DNA from: Mesostigma viride
Lineage: Eukaryota; Streptophyta; Mesostigmatophyceae; Mesostigmatales; Mesostigmataceae
Direction of reading: 5' to 3'
Assembly: GCA_009746045.1 (NCBI GenBank)
Contig: RPFO01000022.1
Location: 3,586,678 to 3,650,677, forward strand
Length of the DNA: 64,000 bases
Below, piece by piece: positions 1 through 54,400 of this stretch (the first letter of the stretch is position 1; the number at the start of each line of letters is the position of its first letter). The translations under genes and the position numbers were made by a program. Under the pieces are notes generated by a model. The model made no database searches and was not told the DNA's origin. It saw only the letters and a list, made by a program, of their open reading frames with translations.

Positions 1-34738
<34,738 letters not shown>

Positions 34739-35474
34739 TAGCTATGGAAAGCTGTCATAGGCACCTGTACGTTCTGGACTCGCTGGGGCCATGCACTCTG
34801 GAAAACCTGCCATGTCGTACATTGGACGAGGTCTTGCAAAGAATACCGCAAGAAGACATGACGGCCTTCATTTTCATCACTTCATCTTGCACAAATTCAT
34901 CTTGCACAAAACCATGACCGCCATGTTGCCCTACGCTGTCAGCTGGTTTACGCTTCTGACATCTGTGCCATCTGCGTTTAAGACTCCTTGCGCACGCACC
35001 AGGTCTAACAGTAATAAAATCGCTTGCTGAAGCCTGGCAGCTGAAGCCATGGCCATTATTTTTGCCCTTTCGCGTAAATTCGCACTGTCCTGCCAAGGCT
35101 TGTGAGTACTGTAGTAGCGCTTTGATACGGCCAGAGCCCAGAATGGCACCTTGATCCCGTCAGATTCGTGCAAGGGAATTTCTGAACGCTGAACAGAGAT
35201 GTTGCCCGCTTGCGTTCATGTACTTCGCATGGCATGAAAATTGGCGAGCGAACGCCGCGGCCCGCGACCCGGCCAGACCGTTGTCGTTGTTGTGTGGGTG
35301 GTTCCTTACAGCGTTGTCGTTGTTGTTTTAGACACGTTGATATTGTTACTAGTACAGATTCCAAATATACGGTACACAAGATCTAAATTGGTGCCGCCGA
35401 CCCGCCGTCGTTGTTGTTGTTGTTGTTGTTGTGTCCCACGCCGTCGTTGTACTAGGTACGAACGCGTGGGACAT

Positions 35475-35556
<82 letters not shown>

Positions 35557-35687
35557 GCAACAACAACAGCAACGTACGAAGCCTGGCAGCCGGAAAGCAC
35601 GAAGGCAATCAAGGCATGTCGCTGCCTGGTGTTCTTCATGCACCCAGTTTCTCCGTGCCTCGCTCTGCTCTGCCGGCTCCAGAACCG

Positions 35688-35720
<33 letters not shown>

Positions 35721-36334
35721 CCCACACTTCATCCAGATCCGAACCGTAGAAATTGCTCGAACTTGGCTCTTCCCGGCCCTTCCGCGTACTTCGTGGCCAC
35801 AAACCGTCAGGCCTCCTGCGCGTGCAAAGATACCGTCAGATACCAGTGTTGGGCTGCTCGTAATTTCGCAAATATTTGGTGACAACAGCTGACAGGTGCC
35901 AACTCATTATGACGGCTTCACCAGTTATACCAAAGCCAAATCGCAACGTCCAGCGGATACATATCAAGGAGACAACCAGCGCAGGCCAGAAATATGGCGG
36001 ATATATACTTACGCGAGTCCAAGCCATGGCGTCGTTGTGATTATACCTCATGTACAACTAACGACTACATTTAACCACCTCTTGGATGAAAACGCGCGCT
36101 CCGTTGTAAGTCAAGGAGGCGGTTTTATACTGGTCAAAGAGACGCATTTGTCTTACCGTTGTAGACATGACGAACACTTTTTTGTTACACCGTTTTACTT
36201 TCGGGAAAAAATCCTTTCCTAACACGTTGTGACATGCGGCTGTGCCTCTGTTATTGACGGAGCTTGAAACAGTGTTTTATATTACAGATTATTTGCCGTA
36301 ACGTGTTTACATACGGATCAGCCAACTTCGAGCG
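34739..36334. promoter_or_regulatory. Divergent intergenic region between channel and syntaxin-6-like gene
   Basis: About 1.6 kb between the two proposed start codons, so it should contain both promoters. It holds GTT arrays (35,407-35,433; 35,690-35,721) flanking a long AAC array (35,477-35,570). No TATA box or convincing core element was recognised. A 33-bp stretch at 35,962-35,994 also occurs at 54,862-54,894. Confidence 0.4.
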
Positions 36335-43268
<6,934 letters not shown>

Positions 43269-43959
43269 GTTTGTCTAAAGTGCCCCGCGCTTGACGAGGC
43301 GAGCCAGGAGCTGCATGCCCGTGGTCCCATGTTGTACATGGAGCGACGTGAAACGTCCAAAGGAAATTTGCAAACGGGTCCAGCTTTTCCATCCTTTAGC
43401 ACCAAATTCATGGTGGCATGCCTATGTTTCTCACACACAATGTTTGATCTAATGATCCGCCCATCCTGCTGTCCGTTCCCCGAGTAAGGACGCTGAGCAT
43501 AGTGTACGACTATGGTAGGCTTGATCTTCCCAGAGTGAAAGGTTCGGGCAAAGCTCTGGTATTGCCCCAATAACGGACCTGCGTACTTTGATATGAGGGA
43601 CGTTGGGGCACCGGCATGACAACTGGTAAGGCTCCAGCCAGTCTGGTTGGCTCAGTGTTCGGGGCGGTACTGGTTGTGCGAGCAATCAGCCTGGCACTGA
43701 CTGGTCAACACGACCTTTTACTTTCTGTGTGATTTACTTGAAACATGAAATTCGTTGGTGTGAAATCAAGTACACAGGCCAGGTATTGAGTGATCCGGCC
43801 CTGTAATAGATCTTTTCGAAGAGTGCGCGTATAGTCCAGCCCATGTGCACGTTGCTTTTGAGCATGCGTGAGTTATGCATTTCGAGATTCATGTTTGAAT
43901 TGAATTGAATTGGAACATAACTCCGATCAGAATAACGATCCGTTGGGAGTATATGTAGC

Positions 43960-44416
43960 ACATATCCCTGAGGCCGAGCTCGCCCAGTACATGTAGCACA
44001 TATCCGCGAGGAGGCCGAGCTCGCCAAGCGCAGCCTCAACGTCATTGTCAAGAACTTCAAGATGGAGGAAGGTGAGAATTCCGAGAAGCTTATGCGTGCG
44101 TTTGAGAGAGAAATCCTTGGTCGCATGGGCCTTAACGGTGAGATCGAGCTGGCCGCCCCCGCTCCTTCTCACCTTTAAGACCCCGGCGGACAAGATTTCT
44201 TTTCTCAGACGCCGCAAGCGGCTCGAGAAGGCTCTCTTCACCCTTGATGACGACTTGACCCTGGCGCAGCAACAACGGCGACGGGAGCTATGGCCGACCT
44301 ACCTCCAGCTCCGGCAGACCAAGGCGGGGCAGCCGGTGTACTGGAAGGGGGCGGCCATCTACGGCGGCCACAAGCCCTGGCAGGCGACCCCAGCGACTCC
44401 AGACGCCCCAGCTTAG
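43960..44416 (+). pseudogene. Relic of L1-type retrotransposon ORF1 (C-terminal part)
   Basis: Broken frames read EEAELAKRSLNVIVKNFKME, then KISFLRRRKRLEKALF, DDDLTLAQQQRRRELWPTYL and VYWKGAAIYGG before a stop. This is the pattern at the end of ORF1 nucleic-acid-binding proteins of L1-like elements (basic helix, DLT-x-x-Q-R-x-R-x-x-L, then a W/K-G-x-x-I-x-G turn). At least one frameshift or stop separates the two halves. No reverse transcriptase is seen nearby, so this is a fragment. Confidence 0.5.
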
Positions 44417-44659
44417 GGGAATACAGCAGTAGTAGTGTAGAATAGATAGACCGTGGCCATGTACATCAGAATGTACATGTACGCCTCCTAGAGGCACTAT
44501 CCCAGCTAAGCCACGCGCTTTATTTAATCATGTACATGTGTGCCTATGATAAGCCACCCTCCAGATGATGCCTAGCTTTATTTAGTTATGTTGTGCCCAT
44601 GCAGGGAGTCACTCTCTGCTGAGACGCCATGCCCTAGCTTTTTTGTATAGCTATGCTGA

Positions 44660-45776
44660 TCTTCCCCACCTATGACAGGCTCCCCTTAGCTGGGTGTTGC
44701 CTGAAAACATCATCCATGGCGTAATGGGTCGCGGGGAGGATTTCATATAACTTGAGCTTCTGGCCTTACGCTGGGCGCGGGGAAGGCGGACAGCCGACAT
44801 CCACGGCTCACCAGTGAGTGCCATGGGGATAAGAACGCGCTTTTGCAAGCTAGAGACTCGGAGTCCTCAGCTACCGGCTTGTCGAAGTTATTACTGAGGA
44901 TGATGTTATGGCTGCGCTTGGTGAGCTGTCGGCCTCCTCGCGGAGGTCGAGCGTTTGTTGCTTAAGCTGTGCCGCGATGGTGGAGGCGGTGGAGGTGGTC
45001 AGTGTGGTGCCTCAGCATGTCCGCCCAGGTCTGGGTGGGAGGAGCATCGTCGGCTGGGCCAGCAGGTGCTGGCCGGGCGGCAATTTAATTCCTTCACCGC
45101 CTGAGCGGCGAGGCCTGCGGTGTTTTGCAGGCACTGAATGGCGATGGTGGTGTACATCGTGGAGGCGCTTGTCGATGTCCCTGGGAGCTGGGCGGCTGGT
45201 GATGGCGGCAGTGGATGCGGTGGTGGCGGTGGAGGTGGAGGCGAGGAGTGTGGAGGTGGAGGTGGCGGTGGTGGAAAGGTTATGAGGGAGCTCAGCAGCC
45301 AGCGTGCTGCCCATTGCTGCCACATCTGCAGCGAGGGGACCCACGTGCTGCTCGACGGCCTCCTTAAGGGAGCGGAAGGTGGGTACGGAAATGGAAGGAG
45401 CCCAGATCTCACCATCCGAGCGCACGAGGAGGGAGCAGAGAATGGTGTGTCGGAGTTGGGACCGGGCGCGGCGCACCCGAACAGAGCGTGGGGGCTCATC
45501 CAGGTGCCGTCCGGATGGATGAGGCGGTTGAGGCTGTGGAGATGGAGGCACAGGTCGTAAAGCGAGCTAGGCGTAGTCCCCGTAGAAGAGGCAGTGCATG
45601 GCACTTGCCGGGGCCATGTTGGTCCAGTCGTGGTCGTCGACTTTGAAGGGTTGGGGCGGAAAGCGCGGTTCTGTTGGGCGCGATTCTGCTGGGCGACTGC
45701 GTTTGGGATCAGGCGATGCCGGCCGAGGCCGGGCGAGGTCGCAGGAGCCGAGTGCACTGCTAATTAACGTTTCCAA
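44660..45776 (-). pseudogene. Second ORF1-like relic, opposite orientation
   Basis: Starts METLISSALGS at 45,776 and continues through several frames (PDPKRSRPAESRPTEP; DGEIWAPSISVPTFRSLKEA; later AAQLKQQTLDLREEA and a TKRS..NIIL..NF pattern near 44,860-44,930). The latter matches the AELAKRSLNVIVKNF segment of the relic at 43,960, so this is probably a decayed copy including the N-terminal and coiled-coil part. Frames are interrupted repeatedly. Confidence 0.4.
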
Positions 45777-46190
45777 GGGTAACTAGTGTCACCGCTGCCT
45801 GGCAGGCCGGTTGGAGCTAGCTACAGCCGGAGTAGCAGGCGAATTTTCTTGGCTCATCGCAGCCGCTAGGCTGCATTGCGCAGACAAGCGTTTGCTCGTC
45901 ATAATATTGCGTAATAGCTTCGGGAAAGTATATCAGCGTGTGCGTCTTAGAAAGACGAAGCGATTGTGATATTCACCGCCGAATTTTGTGCCCAAACGTG
46001 AAAGTTACATGAGCTCCGCTGTCAGCCATGGCTACCTCGTGGCTCGTGGCTTGTGGCTCGTGCCATACCTATGCATGAGATATGAGGCCCCTGAGGATAG
46101 CCGCTACGTGGCGCTACATGGCTCAGGGCCATGTGTTACGTATACTCCCAACGGAGTTATGTAATTAACGTTATGTTATTATTATTACAT

Positions 46191-47874
46191 AACGCAATTT
46201 TTTGCGTTGTGAGGTTATAACGCAAAAAATTGCGTTGTTAACATGGAGTTCAAACAACTATTTCCCAATAGTTTAGAGGCCAAACAACTGCAGTCAGGCT
46301 TAGTTTATAACCCTAGGATCTCATAAAAAAATCCCCGTACCCAAGTACCCAACGGTTGCCACGTGGCATCATGCAATTAATGCCAGCTGTAAATCAGGAC
46401 TTTTTAGGGAAGACGAAGGTGATGGCCGAACGAAATCGCGCGTACCCACTGCAGTCCTGCTGTAGTCTAGCGACATGGCGCAGCTGTTTGACCCCAGGAA
46501 ACGCGATCGTAACCTAATAGGAAGACATGTTAGCGTCCCAGCAACATACTGGGGTGAGAAATGGGCCATTTGATAGGTGTCGGCAGCGTTCTTGCTGGAA
46601 TAAACTGCGATCAGGCCGGACGATAGAAACGTTGACAGCAATACCTTTCCGGCGTATTTTAAAGGATATATCGGTTTCTTTTTACTTTTTATGATACATA
46701 GTAGTCGTAAACGTGCAAGGGTGGCCAGAAATCGCCGAATCCAGCGACCATGCTGCACAGCTTTGGTGTGCCGAAATGCGCCATTTTGCGGCCACCGGCT
46801 GGGCCAAGGTAACGCCATCCATGCCTGGTAAAGCTTAAGCATCGTTTTCCTATCGATGTTTGACATTTATATATACGTTCTAGCTTGTGTAGCACATTCT
46901 TTTTGCACTATTCATGCTCTTTCTTGACCCTGGCCTGGCCCCTTTCTAAAACACCATTCTTAGATGCTTCCCTCAGTCAGTTGACCTGCCACAGGGTGAT
47001 GGTGATAAGTTTTAGAGGCTGTATGGGTTTGAATACCTCCATATATGTTTGTTATACATTTCCCATACACATATTGCATGAGTGTGAGGCAGTTGGCTGG
47101 TCTCTGTGGCATCATCAAGCACGTAACTGGTGAGTAAAAGCTTCCCATTGACAGCATGTGCCACCAGGTGTGCTGGCCATCACCTGGCAAGCTATAGCAG
47201 CTTAGGCCTAGTTTATCCTTGCTAGGGCAGGCTGAAATAGGCTCAACACCACTAGTTTGTTGGTGGCTGCCTCCTAGAATGCATGCCTTGCGTAGGGTGT
47301 CCGTACCACGTTACCTACGTGCATGGACAAGGTGGCCGCAGTGCCCGCTCTTCTCGTTAAGCGTGGCATGTGGCCAGCTTGTATTATTGGCTGCAGGTGG
47401 TTGCCCTGTCTTATTTTGACATATCTGGGCTTAGTTTGTGCATCTCCATGGGTGTATGCCCCCCAAGGGGCCCACGGTGCCTTTTGTGTGCACCCACTTG
47501 TCTACCCAGTGTTATAGTGTTATAATTTCATGGGTGTGGGGAAAATAGGAGGGCTGCTTATTTCAAGCCCATATGCAGCCACGAGGGTCTACATATATTG
47601 CTTTTACTCCAAAAAATTCAGTGCCTGCAATACTTGACCCATGTGGCATACCGGCCCCTTGTAGTGTGAGGGGGTCATAGTTTACGAGACCCATGTGTCT
47701 TCAACTTTGAATTTCACATAGCCAGGCTGGGAATTACATGCCAAGACCATATACTACATTTTTTTATATATCTCAGAGAATTCATAACTGGCCTCAGATA
47801 GCCCATATCATGCTTGCTTCATTAGATGTGTTTAATTGAAATAAAGTGTTATAACGCAAAAAATTGCGTTATAA
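46191..47874. mobile_element. Interval bounded by AACGCAA/TTGCGTT palindromes (possible non-autonomous DNA transposon)
   Basis: Near-perfect palindromes built from AACGCAA-N4-TTGCGTT occur at 46,191-46,208, 46,215-46,236 (preceded by TTAT) and 47,849-47,874 (TTAT ... ATAA on both sides). The roughly 1.6 kb between them is AT-richer than the surroundings. It contains one 165-codon frame on the minus strand (46,369-46,866) with no recognised family. No clear target-site duplication was found, so the transposon reading is tentative. Confidence 0.35.
46369..46866 (-). CDS. Hypothetical ORF, 165 codons
   Basis: An uninterrupted ATG-started frame inside the palindrome-bounded interval. Basic with some aromatic residues (WPSRWPQNGAF, RRFLATLARLRLL). 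I recognise no domain, and chance cannot be excluded at this length. Confidence 0.15.
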   Translation of the reverse strand: MSNIDRKTMLKLYQAWMALPWPSRWPQNGAFRHTKAVQHGRWIRRFLATLARLRLLCIIKSKKKPIYPLKYAGKVLLSTFLSSGLIAVYSSKNAADTYQMAHFSPQYVAGTLTCLPIRLRSRFLGSNSCAMSLDYSRTAVGTRDFVRPSPSSSLKSPDLQLALIA

Positions 47875-48174
47875 ATGTGCTAATTATTCATCCATAGTAT
47901 AAAGGTACTACTATATAAATAAGCCCAGAACGATATAAATAAGCCCTCTGCTGCCTGTCTGATTAGTAACACTACAGGCTCTGTACTTTGGAAGGTACTT
48001 AAGCCGTTGTAACGCACATGCTGTCCAACTGTGATAGCCCCAGTATGTAACATAATGTAATATACATAGAATCCGTGGGTATCCGTAGGTTATACTACAA
48101 ACAGCGCCACTGGTTCAACCCGACGGATCATGCTCCGTGGCTCCCCAACAGGACCGCGTAACTACATCAACTAC

Positions 48175-48486
48175 TTAATCCTGGTGGTCACGGAACATTG
48201 GCGAGGTCGCGTCCGCCACCCCCCACTGCTTCTCCAGCTCCTGCAGACTCGCGTCGCTGCCGCTGTCATCCTCGTGGAACCCGTGCGTCCGGAAAAACTC
48301 GGCCAGCGAGGGCGAGGACGGCGACGTGGGCTGCCTGGGCGACCCTGAGCTGTCCTGTGCGTCACCAAAGGCATCCGGGTCCTCTCGATACCCTGACGTG
48401 GCCACACGTAGCCGGCAGCCTCCAGCGGACCCAGCCCGGGCAAGAAAGTTTGAGAGCTCATCGGGGCCCCCATGGCCGTGATGATC
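48175..48486 (-). CDS. RabGAP exon 13: C-terminus
   Basis: An open frame of about 100 codons ending [40 protein letters not shown] and D, then TAA. An AG at 48,487 gives the right phase. The composition is coding-like and acidic. Confidence 0.65.
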   Translation of the reverse strand, partial: DHHGHGGPDELSNFLARAGSAGGCRLRVATSGYREDPDAFGDAQDSSGSPRQPTSPSSPSLAEFFRTHGFHEDDSGSDASLQELEKQWGVADATSPMFRDHQD

Positions 48487-51400
48487 CTCTGTAGTCAAGG
48501 ATATCGTGCGTGAGAGGGTGGTGCGGGACACCTGGCAGGCGGGGGCATTGCATGGCAAGCAGGTCGAGAAGCACGTTGAGAAGCAGGTCGATATCGAATT
48601 TACCGTAAATAACTAAAATTACACGAGTAAACTAAAATTTGTTGATACAGGAGACTGGTACCAACAAGGATGCAAGGCGACAGTGCTCATAAGGGATATT
48701 TGTGCAGGATTGTGGATCTGGTCGGCTGCCCTTGTTGTCTATAGCAGGCGCATCCGGACATGGGGCTGGACATGGAGATGAGGCGCAATGGAAACGGGGT
48801 TGCCTACCATGACGGAGACCCCTGTGCCAAAAAAGCTTCATATATGTGCCATTTCTGCAGCTACCTGTACACCTATGGAGAGTCTTTCAACCCTGAAAGG
48901 TGCAGGTAAGGCACACCTACAAGACCGACAGGAGGGTCACAGTCACGTAGACGCTTGATCGTTACTAAGTATAGACCTAATCATTAGCAAGTAAAGACCT
49001 CATTAAGTATAGACCTAATAATTAGCAAGTAAAGACCCGATCCTTTGTAAGTATAGACCGAACCCTTTGTAGGTATAGATGTGATAGTTTGTAGGTATAG
49101 ACCTAATCCTTACTAAGTATAGACCTAATTATTAGCAAGTAAAGACCTAACCCGTTGTAAGTATAGACCTAATCCTTTGTAGGTATAGACGTAATCGTTT
49201 GTAGGTATAGACCTCATCCTGACTAAGTATAGAATTAATAATGAGCAAGTAAAGACCTAATCCTTTGCAAGTTCAGACCTAATCCTTGGTATAGACGTAA
49301 TCCTTGGTAGGTATTGACACGTTTGTGACCACTGGAGCGATGCAAGCTCATGGGTGACTTCCAAGCACACCCACGCAGAACGTCCCAAGCATGATAAACA
49401 GTACCTAAGTATCATCTAGCCCCCGCAAACATCCCCATTCCCAGCACAGCGACACAGCACTCGCGGCAGTTTTGGATTATAATCGTCTTGGTAAGCCCTG
49501 GCCTTGTATCTGCCCTCACCTTCCCTCCTCGCTCTCCCCATTGCACTTCCCTCCTGACCCTTCCCCTGTTCTCCGACTCCTAACGACTAGTACTGCTGTC
49601 TATTCTTATCGACTCCTACCCTCCTGGTGCCCGCTACCCTGCCTCACATATATACCAATGTCTAGTCCTATCCACTCCTAACGACTACTACTCCGGTCTA
49701 CTCCAATCGACTGCTTACCCTCCTCGTGCCTGCTACTGCCCTGCCTGACTCACACGGGCTTGCACCGCCGACGACACCCCAAGCGGCTCGCACCCAGGCA
49801 CCAGCCCGCGCCCGTGCGCAGACCCCCTTGCCGCTCGGGCCGCCAGCAATGCCCCTCTCTCTGCCGCCATGATCCCCGGCGATGCTGGCGCCGCCACCAC
49901 GGCCGTGGCATCCCAGGACAGCCGGCCCCGGTCACCAGCATTACCCCCCGGGGACGCCAGATCCGCCGCATCGGCTCCCGCAGGGAACAGTCGCGAGGAT
50001 GAACCAGAAGGGCCGTACCCACCCGATCCTGCTCGCCCCGCTGCGCTATTTACAAACAAATCATTCCTAATGTTATTATCAGGAGTACTCGGGTTCGTGG
50101 TGCTCCCACCCCTGCTGGACCCGCCCCCTTGCGCGGGGGACCCGGGCAGGCTCACGCTCTGTGGAAGAGCTGCCATGCTCGGGGGCATCGTGGGGGGTGC
50201 CCCTGCCCCCACCCCCGCCCCTGCCCCCTGCGTCGACGGCACGCTTACGCCTGACAGAACGGGGGACTTGCTCGGTGGCGTGACGGGGGAATCTGCCGGC
50301 TTGGAGGACCGGGAGAACCAGCTCGCCAGGCGCCCCCCTGAGAGGGACCACGAGCCGACTGTTGCGGTCGCTGATGCTGCCCCAGCGGGAATGCCGTTGG
50401 ATGACGTGCCCTGGTGATCCGAAGAGGCTGCGGGGGGGGCGGGCGTGAGGGGGGTGGTCGGCGTGCCGGGCCCACCGGGCAAGGACGCATTGCCACCATT
50501 TTGTGTGTGGGCAGCCATCTCAGGGCTGTGCGAGCGGCTGTTGGCCGCCAGGTGGCGCGAGACCGCGCTCCCCGGGCTCATGAAGAGGGCGTCGTCGCCC
50601 ATGTCCTCGAGGCTATACTGGCTGCCGGCACCACCGCCGCCGGCCTTCCCGGGAGCTGGTTTGGGACCTTTCGCCACCGCCGAGCTGTGGTGGTCACCAC
50701 GGGCCGAGCCGCCTCCGCCACTAGCAGCACCACCGCTGCCGCTGCCCGTATGGCTGCTGCCTGCACCACTGTTGCCAGTCCCACCAATGCCCCGGCTCCT
50801 GCTGCGGCACTCGGCGGCCGTCGCAAAGCAAGCGGACGCCAGGTCGGCGATGTCGGAGGTGGGGATGTTGTGGTTGCGGCAGCGCGCCATGAGCTCGGCG
50901 ATCAGGGAGGAGGACACCTGGACGCTTTCCTCGAGCTCCTCGGTGAGCCACACGGACTGAGACATCTGGGACTGTAAGGGGGAGGGGGGGAATAGGGCAA
51001 GGGGGGTTGGGCAGGTGGGGTGGGGGGGAAGGCAAGGAGGGTCAGGCCAAGGGGAAGTGGGGTAAGGGAGGAGGGGGGGAAACGAATCTGAGACACAAAG
51101 AGTTTCAAAAAGTCGAGGGGGTGGGGAGGTGGGGTGAGGCAGGTCTGAGGATGAGGCAGGGTGAAAAAAATGAGACAAAATAAAGAGAAAAGGGGAAGAG
51201 GATGTCTTCTGAAAACGAGGCAACGAGGATTAGACAACGAGGACGAGGCAGGGGGATGAGGCAGGGGGTCATGTTTTTTTTTTTTGGAAAATGTAACACA
51301 AGAAAAAAGAGAAAATTTTGTGCGCCTATGGCAAACCACTTGCCTGCGGTCAAGTGCCAGCATCAATGCCCCATGGGAAGCCGCTACGAGTCTGGCCCAT

Positions 51401-54400
51401 TCACCTGCAGCAGGGTGCAAGCATCATGGTCCCTGTACTAGCCCCTAGTCTTGCTGTCCTTCGTCTCACCGCCCTCCCTCAGAATCGCCGCCCATGTACC
51501 TGCAGCCGCTGCAACACCTCGCGCTCGCTGCTCAGCATGGCGGCCAGCTGCGCGTTGCGTCGCCGCAGTGTGTCATTTTCCAGTCGAAGCTCCTCGGAGA
51601 CGACCAGTTCGGCCTCCACGCGTGCCGACAGCTGGGGGCGGGGGGGGGGGCAGTATTACGGCAGAAGCAAGCCAAGGGTGTGTAATAGTCAGTAGGGAGA
51701 CAGGGGTGAGACCACCAGGTCTGCCACCACGCTCGCCAACAACTAGTGCCACGCCATCGCGAGCAACCACACTAGTAAAGGTACTAGTATGGCATTAGGC
51801 AGAGACGCTATAGTGACCAGCTCCGCCGCCACGCGCCCTGACAACTGGTGCCATGCCACCGTAGGCAACGGCCCTAGTAAAGATGTCAGAAGGGCGTTAG
51901 GGAGAGACGGGACGCTATAGTGACAAGGTCCCACCCCACGCGCACCGATAGTTGGCGGGCGGGCAACGACAAGGAGGCAATAAGGAGGTGCTAACATGCG
52001 TTAGGCATAGTAAGACATGATAGAGCGAAGTGAGGGGAGAAAAGGGGTACCGCTTTCCACACCATGCGACAGGATGGTGGTGAGGGTGGAGGACAGCTGG
52101 GGGTGTTTTGACAGTTCAAGGTACACGCCACGACGAGACTTGGTAAGATACAGTAGCCAGCAATATGAACACAAAAGCAGGCACTCATTGCAAGTCATGA
52201 TTATATTTAGCACGCCCATAATGTCTAATATTTCATACGATCCATGATGTCTACGTTGTTGAATACACCTTAAGCATGATATGCCTCCTAAAACGCTAGA
52301 GTCAGTCAGACATATCCTCATCCCATGCGTGGCGCGCTCCTACAAAAATCTCCAGCAGGCTAGTGGTGGCGTAACCATCATGTCTACACACATCATCATC
52401 TTGTGCATGCCACGCTCCTGTACCTACTTTCTACTACGCTAACTGGCAACAAACATCCATGTCCCCCACCTCGTGCATGCCACGCTCCTGTACCTACTGC
52501 TCTCTATTACGCAACCTAGCTATAAACATCCTCGTCACATCCATGCCACCCACCTCATGCATGCCGCGCTCCTGCGACTGAAGCGTCGCGGTGGCGTCCT
52601 CGAGCTCCGCCTGGAGGACCACATTCTGGGGTAAAGGGGGGGGGGGGGCAGTGGGTTGGTTGGTTGGTTGGTTAGTTGGTCGGTTGGTTGGTTGGTTGGT
52701 TGGTTGGTTGGTTGGTTGGTTGGTTGGTTGGTTGGTTGGTTGGTTGGTTGGTTGGTTGGTTGGTTGGTTGGTTGGTTGGTTGGTTGGTTGGTTGGTTGGT
52801 TGGTTGGTTGGTTGGTTGGTTGGTTGGTTGGTTGGTTGGTTGGTTGGTTGGTTGGTTGGTTGGTTGGTCGGTTGCGTGGGTGGGTGGGTTGCTAACTTTT
52901 GGATCGTGGGCGTAAATTGGCGGGGTGTAGGTGAGGTTGCAGATGTGCCCGGATTTGGGGGGTGCTTGGAGGTTGCTGGCGGGGTTGAAAGGGGGGTCCA
53001 AGGTTGGCGTAGGGTGTCGGAATTGGGGTAGGGGGATGAGTTGGCGGTGTGGGTTGGCGGTGTTGGGTGGGTGGGGGCAGGGTTCACGATGGGAGCAGAG
53101 GTTCACACGTGCAACCATGCTACCTGCATCACTGGCTGGAGTCACGTCCTTCTAAAATGGAATGCTGTCACTTGCCAACTGGAACTGTTACCGGCTGACG
53201 GCGCGCTATCCGCTATACCCTCAGCCTGTACCATCCTGGTGAGCCAAAAACCTGTAATGTATGATCACCTCCTTGTCGAGTATCATCACCTGTTGTCGTG
53301 TTGTGACAATGCACGATAGCATGTAATACCTGCTGGAAGCGTGCCATAAGCTCGTCGTCGGCCGACCGCGCGCGCTGCTTGGTCGACGACAGCTCCGTCT
53401 GCAGACGCGCATTCCTCGACTCGGCCTCCTGAAGCCTGCAGGTATGTAGAGTCAAGGGGTGGAAGTTACGAAAAATAGCAGAAGAGTATATGAAGGGCAT
53501 AACAACCAAGTTCCTCGACTCCGCCTGGTGCGGCCTGGTGCGAGAATCGCGAAAGCCTACCGCCACGATGCTAACAGGTTAAAAGGGGGGATCAGGAAGG
53601 GACAGCAAAAAACTAGAGGACATGATACAAGATGAGAGGATACCAGGGCCCTAACCTGTAGTGTAATCATACTATACTAGTACTGTAGTGTAGTGTAATC
53701 ATGCACTAGTATGATATACACAACATGACCATGGATCATGATATACGGGTTCTACACACAATGCACCCACGATGGGGGGACAGGTGCGCAACACAAGGCA
53801 CATCATGGTAGCATGTTTCCGGCCGGCGCTGCGTGTCTCGTCGATACTGGATCCTCATAACATGAAACACCTGGCCTAGTAGCATCCATCCGGCACCCAC
53901 CGCGCAATGAGCTTCTTCTCCTCCTCGGAGCGCTTGCGGACGTACTCCTGCAGCGAGGCGATCTAGAAATAGACAGCGCACAAGGCACATATTCCCAAAC
54001 GATGCGCCCAAGGCATCAGGTAGCGCACAAAGACATCGAGCACGTGACCTCGGGTAAAAAAAACGAGGCCCAACATGGCCCCATGCTCCCTCCCTGCAAC
54101 GTTACAGCAAGCCGTAGCGCGCCCCCCCCCCCCCCCCCACACACACATGTTTCTCATATCTCTCCAATAAAACAGGATGAAAAACACAAAAGAGTGATAG
54201 AATCTCCAGGAGCATGCCTGGATAGATTATACAGAGGAGAGTGCTAGGGTGCCAACAACGGACGGAGGAGATGCACGAGAACCTGTGCAGATAGGAGCCA
54301 CAAAGTGTCAGACCCCCCCAAAAAACCAAACCTCCACCCTGTACCCTGCACCGTGCACACTGCGCCCCGTGCCCTGCGCCCTGAAACGGGCAGCGGCGCA

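Larger units (their letters stand above)
43269..48174. other. Intergenic region between syntaxin-6-like and RabGAP genes
   Basis: Nearly 5 kb separating the convergent 3' ends of genes 2 and 3. It holds the two ORF1 relics and the palindrome-bounded interval. The remainder shows no convincing gene, tRNA or rRNA. Confidence 0.5.

Noticed and set aside
45138-45560. Plus-strand Gly-rich ORF
   Set aside because: Antisense to the ORF1-like relic and low-complexity.
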